A DNA stretch of 13,663 bases from Prosthecobacter debontii (GTDB taxonomy: Bacteria > Verrucomicrobiota > Verrucomicrobiia > Verrucomicrobiales > Akkermansiaceae): NCBI GenBank assembly GCA_945885485.1, contig CAMCYT010000049.1, positions 1-13,663 of the forward strand. The letters are read 5' to 3'. The notes beneath the pieces were generated by a model, which was given only the letters and a program-made list of their open reading frames with translations, was not told the DNA's origin and made no database searches. Of the stretch, positions 1 to 5,716 are shown piece after piece; the stretch's first letter is position 1, and every line of letters starts with the position of its first letter. A program made the translations under genes and the position numbers.

Positions 1-1296
1 GGTGGCGCCCATGTCAGTGACTCCTTTTTGTTCTTCTTGGAGGCAGATGACGGGATGAGGAGTATTTTTATCAAACTCGGTGGAGTTGGCGTTTTTGAGG
101 CCGCATTTGTTACGTGCGAATTCTATAGTGGCGATTTGCATGCCGAGGCAGATGCCGAAGTAAGGGATGTTGTTTTCGCGAGCGTATTTGGCGGCGAGAA
201 TTTTCCCTTCGATTCCACGATCTCCAAATCCACCTGGAACGAGGATGCCATCTACATCACCGATGACGGCTTTCGCACCCTGATCTTCGATGGCCTCTGC
301 TTCGACGCGGACGATTTGCACTTTGGTGTCATGAAAAGCTCCGGCGTGGATAAGGGATTCGTAGATGGATTTATAAGCATCCTGGAGTTCGATATATTTT
401 CCGGCAACTGCGATGGTGACTTTATGCTTGGGATGGATGACGCGTTGGACGAAGGCCTCCCATTTTTCGAGGTTGGGCGAAGGCGTGTGGCCAAGTCCGA
501 TTTTATCAACGACGAGTCGGTCGATTTTATCTCTGCGGAGATCGAGCGGGCATTCGTAAATAGTGTGATCGACATCGCGGAAAGCGACGACGTTCTTTTT
601 CTCAACGTTACAGAACATCGCGATTTTTTTGCGGTTGTCTTCGTCGAGATCAGCCTCGGTGCGGCAGATGATGATGTCGGGTTGAATGCCGAGTTCGCGT
701 AGTTTTGCGACGGATTGCTGGGTGGGCTTGGTTTTAACTTCGCCAGCGGCTTTGATGTAAGGGAGGAGAGTGACGTGGATGAAGCAGACGTTATCTTTAC
801 CGACTTCTAAAGCGAACTGGCGGAGGGCTTCGATGAAAAGCAGCCCTTCCATATCGCCGACCGTGCCGCCGATTTCGGTGATGAGGACATCGACATCGGG
901 ATTGTTATTGGTGACCGAGTGCATACGGTCTTTGATCTCATCGGTGACGTGAGGGATGAACTGAACGGTTTTTCCGAGGTATTCGCCGCGTCGTTCTTTT
1001 TTGATGACTGAATCAAACACCTGACCTGAGGTGAGGTTGTTCAGTTGGGAAAGGACGCCGGAGGTGAAGCGTTCGTAGTGGCCGAGATCGAGGTCGGTTT
1101 CCGCGCCGTCATCTAACACATAAACCTCGCCGTGTTGGTAGGGTGACATCGTTCCGGGATCGACGTTGAGATACGGATCAAATTTTTGCATCAGGGTTTT
1201 GAGGCCGCGAGCTTCGAGGAGAGTTCCGATGGAAGCTGCTGCGAGACCTTTTCCGAGAGATGAGACGACGCCGCCGGTGACAAAGATGTATTTCAT
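1..1296 (-). CDS. pyrG: CTP synthase, C-terminal end beyond the left edge
   Basis: CTP synthase makes CTP from UTP, ATP and glutamine in the cytosol, the last step of pyrimidine nucleotide synthesis. 432 residues are visible and the frame is still open at base 1; the family is about 535-550 residues, so roughly the last 110 are missing. The N-terminal synthetase (amidoligase) domain starts MKYIFVTGGVVSSLGKG, with the P-loop near residues 8-17. The Mg/ATP acidic residues lie in ETDLDLGHYERF (about 66-77) and ITEIGGTVGDME (Glu141). The class I glutaminase domain follows, with GGFGDRGIEGK and the nucleophile Cys383 in FGICLGMQ. The catalytic His-Glu pair would be in the missing part. The start is ATG at 1296; no Shine-Dalgarno is visible, and a 14-bp tandem repeat lies just upstream. 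kdsB is 79 bp upstream on the same strand and its product consumes CTP. Identity is very secure. Confidence 0.97.
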   Translation of the reverse strand, partial: MKYIFVTGGVVSSLGKGLAAASIGTLLEARGLKTLMQKFDPYLNVDPGTMSPYQHGEVYVLDDGAETDLDLGHYERFTSGVLSQLNNLTSGQVFDSVIKKERRGEYLGKTVQFIPHVTDEIKDRMHSVTNNNPDVDVLITEIGGTVGDMEGLLFIEALRQFALEVGKDNVCFIHVTLLPYIKAAGEVKTKPTQQSVAKLRELGIQPDIIICRTEADLDEDNRKKIAMFCNVEKKNVVAFRDVDHTIYECPLDLRRDKIDRLVVDKIGLGHTPSPNLEKWEAFVQRVIHPKHKVTIAVAGKYIELQDAYKSIYESLIHAGAFHDTKVQIVRVEAEAIEDQGAKAVIGDVDGILVPGGFGDRGIEGKILAAKYARENNIPYFGICLGMQIATIEFARNKCGLKNANSTEFDKNTPHPVICLQEEQKGVTDMGAT

Positions 1297-1299
1297 GTT

Positions 1300-1327
1300 G
1301 AGTTAGAAGTTATGAGTTAGAAGTTAT
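1300..1327. repeat. 14-bp tandem repeat (four 7-bp units)
   Basis: GAGTTAGAAGTTAT occurs twice in perfect tandem (1300-1313 and 1314-1327). Each copy is two similar heptads, GAGTTAG and AAGTTAT. It fills much of the 79-bp spacer between kdsB and pyrG, ends three bases before the pyrG start codon, and therefore forms part of the pyrG leader. Function is unknown. Confidence 0.85.
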
Positions 1328-1375
1328 TAGGAAGAGGACGAGAGTGTTGGATGAAACTATTATCACTGATAACGT

Positions 1376-2134
1376 TTAACTAATAACACTCAACAGCCGT
1401 TCCACGGCTATGGCTTGTTCGGGAGTGTCGACGCCGGGTGAGGTGTCGGTTGTTAGAAGGACTCGGATGTTGGCGCCGTTTTCGAGGGCGCGGAGTTGTT
1501 CGAGGGATTCGGCTTGTTCTAGCGGGGAGGGCGGCCAGGTGACGAAGGTTTCGAGGAAATCACGGCGGTAGCCATAGATACCTTTATGGCGGAGAACCTG
1601 TAGGTTTCCTACGGCGTTGCGGAAGAAAGGCAGAGGTGAGCGGGAAAAGTAGAGGGCGTTGCCGTTGAGTTTGAGGACGACTTTCACGACGTTGGGATCG
1701 GCGACGACGGGATCTTTGGGATCGAGAGGATTGGCGGCGGTGACCATGTCCAAACTTGGGTCGCTGCAGAGAGCGGTGGCGAGGTCGTCGATGAGTTCGG
1801 GATCGATGAGTGGTTCATCGCCTTGGATGTTGAGGATGTGAGTGGCGTGGGGGATGAGCAGGATGGCCTCGGCGAGTCGATCGGTTCCGGTGGGATGATT
1901 GGGTGAGGTCATCACAGCTTTGCCGCCGAAGTTTTCGACGGCTTGTGCGATACGATCGTCATCTGTGGCGATGAAGATTTCGGAAAGTTTTGTTGCGAGT
2001 TTGCAACGTTCCCAAACGTGTTGGATGAGAGGTTTCCCGGCGATGAGATGAAGCGGTTTACCGGGAAAGCGGGTGGAGCCCCAGCGAGCCGGAAGGATGC
2101 CGATGATATGGGGTATAGGAGCAGGAAGTGACAC
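1376..2134 (-). CDS. kdsB: 3-deoxy-manno-octulosonate cytidylyltransferase (CMP-Kdo synthase)
   Basis: The enzyme transfers CMP from CTP to Kdo, giving CMP-Kdo for lipopolysaccharide inner core assembly in the cytosol. The 252 residues match the usual length of about 250. Visible family motifs are ILPARWGSTRFPGKPL (residues 13-28) for nucleotide binding, HPTGTDRLAEA (80-90), and NIQGDEPLI (102-110), whose Asp106 should bind Mg. SRSPLPFF and the following HKGIYGYRRDFL segment match the Kdo-binding half. The chosen start is GTG at 2134; it gives a slightly longer N-terminus than many relatives, and no Shine-Dalgarno is visible. The gene lies 79 bp upstream of pyrG on the same strand, an order also known in Chlamydiae, linking CTP supply with CTP use. 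The presence of kdsB indicates a Gram-negative envelope with Kdo-containing lipopolysaccharide. Confidence 0.95.
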   Translation of the reverse strand: MSLPAPIPHIIGILPARWGSTRFPGKPLHLIAGKPLIQHVWERCKLATKLSEIFIATDDDRIAQAVENFGGKAVMTSPNHPTGTDRLAEAILLIPHATHILNIQGDEPLIDPELIDDLATALCSDPSLDMVTAANPLDPKDPVVADPNVVKVVLKLNGNALYFSRSPLPFFRNAVGNLQVLRHKGIYGYRRDFLETFVTWPPSPLEQAESLEQLRALENGANIRVLLTTDTSPGVDTPEQAIAVERLLSVIS

Positions 2135-2236
2135 GCAATGGAATAGGTTGCGCGAACTTATGGAGGAGACAGAGAGACGGCAAGGACGGTTTTTAAAATT
2201 TCAAATCTCAATTTCAAGACTCAGGCTCTGGGCTCT

Positions 2237-3313
2237 TTATGAATCCCCCATGCAGATGCCGACGGCGCGGGCGGCTTGGACGACTTCGCCGTTGGGGTCG
2301 ACGAGGCGGAGTTTATTGACGGCTTCTTCGATAGTGACGGAATCTACGTGGTAAGCTTGGTAGGAAACCATACGGCCGAAGGCTTTTTGTTGAGCGAGGT
2401 TGACGGCCATCACGCCGAAGCGCATGCCGAGGATGCGGTCGAAAGCGGTGGGTGAGCCGCCGCGCTGGAGGTGGCCGAGAGTGGTGGAGCGGGTTTCTTT
2501 TCCGGTGAGTTCTTGGAGGCGGGTGGCAACTTGTTCGCCGATGCCACCGAGTCGGATTTCACCTGAGCAATTTTTGTCGATGGTAACGAGATCGCCATTA
2601 GGCATTTTGGCACCTTCGGCTACGACGACGATAGTGGCACGTTGGCCGTGGGCCTCGCGGTTTTTGATGAATTCAGCGATTTTATCGAGCGAGAAAGGGA
2701 TTTCAGGAAGCAGGATGACATTTGCGCCACCGGCAATTCCGCCCCATAGAGCGATCCATCCGGCATGGCGGCCCATGACTTCTAAAACCATGATGCGTTT
2801 GTGGGATTCAGCGGTGGTGGTGAGTCGGTCGAGCGCGTCCACGACGGTGGTGACGGCGCTGTCGAAGCCGAAGGTCATCGCGGTGGCAGAGAGATCGTTA
2901 TCGATGGTTTTGGGGATGCCGATAATGGGCCAGCCTAGGCGGAAAAGCTGAAGACCTGTTGTTAGAGAGCCATCGCCACCGACGATGATGAGAGCTTGAA
3001 TTTCGAGTTGGTCTATGGTGTGGCGAGCGAGGTTGATGATTTCTTTCGGGACTTCGGCAACATTTCCTACACCAATTTTTGCAGCGAAATGGCCTTTGTT
3101 GGTAGAGCCTAGGATGGTGCCACCAAGTTTGAGAATGCCAATGGTGTCTTTGGGTGTGAGGGTGCAGTAGTCACCTGGAGGGAGTAGACCCTCGAAGCCG
3201 TCTTTAAAACCGATGACTTCCCAACCGAGTTGATGCGCGGCACCGACGACGCCGTGGATGACGGCATTGAGTCCGGGGCAGTCGCCGCCGCTATTGAGGA
3301 TGCCAATTCGCAT
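2237..3313 (-). CDS. pfkA: 6-phosphofructokinase, GGDGS/PKTIDND type
   Basis: This PFK-A family enzyme phosphorylates fructose 6-phosphate to fructose 1,6-bisphosphate in glycolysis. It has 358 residues from the ATG at 3313; a TTG at 3322 would add three residues but is less likely. The N-terminus is MRIGILNSGGDCPGLNAVIH. GGDGS (112-116) carries Gly115, the residue typical of ATP-using enzymes, where PPi-dependent forms have Asp. PKTIDND (134-140) supplies the catalytic Asp138 and has Lys where E. coli PfkA has Gly. That combination resembles the actinobacterial-type group III ATP-PFKs, so ATP is the more likely donor, but this is inferred from two positions. VMGRHAGW (179-186) and GHLQRGGSPTAFDR are the sugar-phosphate binding segments. 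It is flanked by 102 bp to kdsB and 84 bp to the peptidase gene, all on one strand. No Shine-Dalgarno is seen. Confidence 0.93.
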   Translation of the reverse strand: MRIGILNSGGDCPGLNAVIHGVVGAAHQLGWEVIGFKDGFEGLLPPGDYCTLTPKDTIGILKLGGTILGSTNKGHFAAKIGVGNVAEVPKEIINLARHTIDQLEIQALIIVGGDGSLTTGLQLFRLGWPIIGIPKTIDNDLSATAMTFGFDSAVTTVVDALDRLTTTAESHKRIMVLEVMGRHAGWIALWGGIAGGANVILLPEIPFSLDKIAEFIKNREAHGQRATIVVVAEGAKMPNGDLVTIDKNCSGEIRLGGIGEQVATRLQELTGKETRSTTLGHLQRGGSPTAFDRILGMRFGVMAVNLAQQKAFGRMVSYQAYHVDSVTIEEAVNKLRLVDPNGEVVQAARAVGICMGDS

Positions 3314-3317
3314 AAAA

Positions 3318-3395
3318 TTCAAATTTCAAAATTCAAATAACAAGGAGAGGTAATAATGAGAAAATAAGAAGAATCGAGAATCATTGAAATTTGAA
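3318..3395. repeat. 12-bp inverted repeat built of heptads between the peptidase gene and pfkA
   Basis: TTCAAATTTCAA (3318-3329) is perfectly complementary to TTGAAATTTGAA (3384-3395). The left arm extends as TTCAAAT, TTCAAAA, TTCAAAT (3318-3338), and the right arm is TTGAAAT twice (3384-3397), so both arms have a 7-bp period. The arms frame nearly the whole 84-bp spacer. A transcript could fold into a long AT-rich stem, but there is no GC-rich core or clean U-run, so I do not call it a terminator. Confidence 0.7.
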
Positions 3396-3397
3396 AT

Positions 3398-4330
3398 TTA
3401 TTTAACGGGAGGAGGGGTAGCTAGGAGTTCGTGTTTTGGGTTTTTGACTATGGCTCCAGCTGTGAGCCATGCATCGTAGAATGCCCAGCCGTCTTTGATG
3501 AGTTTGCGTGAACGATTGAAACGGTCAGGGTTGTTGAGGACGACGACGATGAGGCGGCGTGGGGTGACACCTTTGGTTCCATCAGGTCTTATTCTAACGA
3601 GTGGATCGCGATCCATACAGATGGAGAGGCAGGGTCCGGCTTTTTGGGTGGTGCCGGTTTTGATGCCGAGGATGCCCGTTTCTCCTGCGAGTTCGTTGGT
3701 ATTGGTGATGGTTTTTGCGATGCCGTTGACTTTGATCTCGCGCGATTGTTGGCGTGTGATGAAGGTAATGGGATTGCGGCGCATCGCATGGATGGAGAAA
3801 CGTGCGACATCGGCAGCGGTGGAGTAACCGGGCTTGGGCTCGAGATCTAGGCCGTGGGGATTGCTAAAGCGGGTGTTTTTTGCGAGAACGAATTTAGCTA
3901 GTGTGTTCATTTCATCGACAAAAGCTTGCACGGCATCGCCACCTTTTCCACGTCGAGTGAGAATATCGGTTCCGACATGATGAGCGATGGCTAGCGCGGC
4001 GTAGTTATCGGAACGGAGAAGCGAGGCATAGAGAGCATCACGCATGCTCATCGTATCGCCAACGTTGAGTCCGAGAGATGTTGAACCAGCGAGTAGGTTG
4101 GCGGATTCTGGGACGCGAACGATGGTAGTTCCAAGATCGGACTGGGTAGCAGTTGACCAATCGATGGCGACGATGGCGGTTGCAATTTTTGTTAGGGACG
4201 CGACGGAGCGCTTGGTGGTGGCTCCAGAAGCCGAGAGAACTTTTCCGGAATAGGCCTCAACGACGATGTGAGACTCTTGGGCAAAGAGCATGGAGGTGAG
4301 GAAGATGAATGAAGCTAGGAGGCAACGCAT
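3398..4330 (-). CDS. exported D,D-peptidase, S11 family (PBP7-like size)
   Basis: This is a penicillin-binding D-alanyl-D-alanine carboxypeptidase or endopeptidase that trims murein peptides in the periplasm. Residues 1 to about 17 form a signal peptide (MRCLLASFIFLTSMLFA, probable cleavage before QES). All three active-site motifs are present in order: SLTK at 45-48 (nucleophile Ser45, Lys48), SDN at 107-109, and KTG at 224-226. At 310 residues it has the size of PBP7/PbpG and lacks the second domain and amphipathic C-terminal anchor of PBP5, so it is probably soluble or loosely bound. The C-terminus is a short Pro-rich tail (TPPPVK). The ATG at 4330 is supported by the signal peptide; no Shine-Dalgarno is visible. 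It is the first gene of the minus-strand group leading to pfkA, kdsB and pyrG. Whether it cuts D-Ala-D-Ala or cross-links cannot be told from sequence. Confidence 0.9.
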   Translation of the reverse strand: MRCLLASFIFLTSMLFAQESHIVVEAYSGKVLSASGATTKRSVASLTKIATAIVAIDWSTATQSDLGTTIVRVPESANLLAGSTSLGLNVGDTMSMRDALYASLLRSDNYAALAIAHHVGTDILTRRGKGGDAVQAFVDEMNTLAKFVLAKNTRFSNPHGLDLEPKPGYSTAADVARFSIHAMRRNPITFITRQQSREIKVNGIAKTITNTNELAGETGILGIKTGTTQKAGPCLSICMDRDPLVRIRPDGTKGVTPRRLIVVVLNNPDRFNRSRKLIKDGWAFYDAWLTAGAIVKNPKHELLATPPPVK

Positions 4331-4395
4331 GCGCCGGAGGATAGTAAGGAAATCCGAAGATTCAATCTAGAAACCGGAATTTAGGTTTGATTTTT

Positions 4396-4436
4396 TCACC
4401 GCAAAGCCGCAGAGGTCGCTGAGGGAACGCAAAGCC
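4396..4436. repeat. candidate dispersed intergenic repeat (ACCGCAAAG/CGCAGAGG type)
   Basis: In the 230-bp spacer between the divergent peptidase and DUF456 genes, a GC-rich tract of short related words (CACCGCAAAGCCGCAGAGG, then a GAGGGAACGCAAAG stretch) stands out from AT-rich flanks. From memory, similar strings are scattered in intergenic DNA of Planctomycetes and Verrucomicrobia. Only one copy is in the window, so its repeated nature is inferred. The rest of the spacer (4331-4395 and 4437-4560) shows no gene. It should carry promoters for both flanking genes, but I could not place them with confidence. Confidence 0.45.
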
Positions 4437-4560
4437 ATCTATGCGGTGAATAGATCTGAATGCTTGTAAAATGAAACGCGTAGAAATTTTGATATGAGTA
4501 AGTCATGAGTAAAATGAGCTTTTCAGGTTTACTTTTTATGGTTTTGGGTAGATTCCGTGT

Positions 4561-5070
4561 GTGATTGATTTTTTACAAGATAGCGCGGTTTGGATTGTGA
4601 CGGGGAGTTTGTTGATTGTGGGTTTGGTGGGTTGTGTGTTGCCGGCTTTGCCGGGGCATTTGTTTATATTGTTGGCGGCTATTGGGTATCGGTTGATGGT
4701 TGGGCCAAGTGCTGGGATTGCTTGGTGGGGATTTGGGATTCTGATTTTACTGATGGCGATCTCGCAGATTTTTGAAATTGTCAGTGGCTCGTTAGGGACT
4801 CAGTGGTTTGGTGGGACTAAATGGGGGGCATTTGGGGCATTTGTGGGTGGAATTGTGGGATTGTTTTTCCTGCCTTTTGGATTGTTACTTGGTCCCTTGA
4901 TTGGGGCGTTTGGGTTTGAAAGGTTGTTTGCAAAAAAGGAGGTCAAGGAATCTGCTGTGTCTGGTGTCGGCAGTATGGTGGGAACTCTGGTGGGAATTCT
5001 CGTTAAACTCATCATAGGGGTGTTGATGATCGGTTGGTTCTTTTTGGATATATTCCTAATAGGCAAATGA
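4561..5070 (+). CDS. DUF456-type small integral membrane protein
   Basis: This 169-residue, very hydrophobic protein matches the DUF456 pattern as I know it. An N-terminal membrane helix contains LVGCVLPALPGHLFILLAA (about 22-40), followed by several Gly-rich helices (about 54-70, 87-118 and a pair near 133-167), with a short charged loop FAKKEVKESA at about 124-133. The Gly-rich helices suggest a tightly packed inner-membrane bundle. The biochemical role of the family is unknown, and I add none. The start is GTG at 4561, the only usable one before the first helix, and no clear Shine-Dalgarno precedes it. It is one of two plus-strand genes here, divergent from the peptidase gene and followed after 132 bp by rnpB. 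I see no frameshift or truncation. Confidence 0.82.
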   Translation: MIDFLQDSAVWIVTGSLLIVGLVGCVLPALPGHLFILLAAIGYRLMVGPSAGIAWWGFGILILLMAISQIFEIVSGSLGTQWFGGTKWGAFGAFVGGIVGLFFLPFGLLLGPLIGAFGFERLFAKKEVKESAVSGVGSMVGTLVGILVKLIIGVLMIGWFFLDIFLIGK

Positions 5071-5100
5071 ACTACAGATGAACACGGATGAACGCAGATG
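5071..5100. repeat. 10-bp-period tandem repeat, candidate dispersed element
   Basis: Directly after the DUF456 stop codon lie three related decamers: ACTACAGATG, AACACGGATG and AACGCAGATG. From memory, strings of this type (CAGATGAACACGGATGAAC) recur in intergenic DNA of Planctomycetes and Verrucomicrobia. Only this copy is in the window, so dispersal in the genome is inferred. Confidence 0.55.
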
Positions 5101-5132
5101 ATGAAATAGGGAGGATTCAAATTCATTTTTTG

Positions 5133-5160
5133 AAGTTTAGAGTTTAAAATTTAGAGTTTC
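5133..5160. repeat. four heptad repeats upstream of rnpB
   Basis: AAGTTTA, GAGTTTA, AAATTTA and GAGTTTC follow each other in perfect 7-bp phase, so TTTAGAGTTT recurs with a 14-bp period (5136 and 5150). The tract lies about 43-70 bp upstream of the mature 5' end of rnpB, close enough to overlap its promoter region. No convincing -35/-10 pair could be assigned in the AT-rich stretch 5161-5202. Confidence 0.7.
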
Positions 5161-5202
5161 GATTTTGCTTTCAGCTTTTTAGTTTTTCAGCGTTTATTGT
5201 CT

Positions 5203-5600
5203 GTGCCGTCTCCTGGACGGTCGCGATGAGAGCGTGAGTTTTCATTGAGGAAAGTCCGGACACCGTAGAGCAACTTGCCCTGTGAAAGCAGGGAACGTGA
5301 GTCGAGAGACAAGCGGATGGATAGTGCAGCAGAAAATACACCGCCGATGGCTCGCAAGGGCACAGGTAAGGTTGAAATGGTGGGGTAAGAGCCCACCGCG
5401 CCGAGGGTGACCGGAGCGGCAATGAAAACCCCAAGTGGTGCAAGACATAACAGGGAAAGGACTGCTCGTCCGTTCACTCCCGGGTATTAGTCGCACTCCG
5501 CGCAAGCGGGGCGCCTGGCGCAAGCTGGGTTGAGAGAAATGACCGTCCAACTTCGGGTAAAACTGGGGTGGACAGAATCCGGCTTACAGGGAGACGGCAC
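5203..5600 (+). ncRNA. rnpB: RNase P RNA, bacterial type A
   Basis: This is the catalytic RNA of ribonuclease P, which cuts the 5' leader from tRNA precursors. The ends are set by the P1 helix: GTGCCGTCTCC (5203-5213) is perfectly complementary to GGAGACGGCAC (5590-5600). Conserved core elements appear in order: GAGGAAAGTCCGGACACC (from 5247), a CAGAAAATACACCGCC segment near 5330-5346, GGTAAGAGCCCACCGC near 5384-5399, and ACAGAATCCGGCTTAC (5572-5587), which pairs with the first core block as P4. About 398 nt and the overall layout fit type A. A T-rich TCCTTTTTAT follows the P1 3' strand and may help end transcription. No protein gene should be called here: open frames on the other strand are by-products of the structured GC-rich RNA. 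Confidence 0.96.
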
Positions 5601-5609
5601 TCCTTTTTA

Positions 5610-5658
5610 TAGCGGAGAGCGGAGAGCTAAGAGCGGAGAGCTAAGAGCGGGGAGCTGA
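5610..5658. repeat. heptad tandem repeat GAGCGGA/GAGCTAA
   Basis: Immediately after rnpB, seven consecutive heptads are in phase: TAGCGGA, GAGCGGA, GAGCTAA, GAGCGGA, GAGCTAA, GAGCGGG, GAGCTGA. The 14-bp pair GAGCGGAGAGCTAA is exact at 5617-5630 and 5631-5644, with a third copy at 5645-5658 carrying two changes. It lies between two converging genes. It has the same period as the repeats at 1300 and 5133 but a different sequence. Confidence 0.85.
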
Positions 5659-5668
5659 GAAAAGAGGG

Positions 5669-5716
5669 GGCGCGACCACCGACTTTGTCGGGGCAAGCTG
5701 AGTCACGCGGTCCGCC
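5669..5716 (-). terminator. candidate transcription terminator downstream of gspD
   Basis: Read on the minus strand, GGCGGACC just after the gspD stop can pair with GGTCGCGCC (one bulged base), enclosing a perfect inner hairpin CCGAC-AAA-GTCGG (5691-5679). A CCCCCTCTTTTC stretch follows. The position between convergent gspD and rnpB suits a shared terminator. The T-tract is interrupted and the stem is imperfect, so confidence is low; it may instead be a dispersed palindromic repeat. Confidence 0.35.

Noticed and set aside
28..1016. Several open frames on both strands inside the pyrG region (for example 28-702 plus and 807-1016 minus)
   Set aside because: The minus-strand pyrG frame is continuous and has all family motifs; the other frames lack any recognisable domain and are shadows.
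3311..3322. TTG at 3322 as the pfkA start
   Set aside because: The ATG at 3313 gives the normal family N-terminus (MRIGILNSGG).
3318..3395. Intrinsic terminator or miniature transposon
   Set aside because: The arms are AT-rich with no U-run, and I see no target-site duplication; it is better described as heptad-type inverted repeats.
5171..5550. Three overlapping minus-strand open frames of 90-102 codons
   Set aside because: They lie antisense to rnpB, whose P1 helix and conserved core elements are unmistakable.
5610..5658. CRISPR array
   Set aside because: The units are 7 or 14 bp with no spacers and no cas genes nearby.
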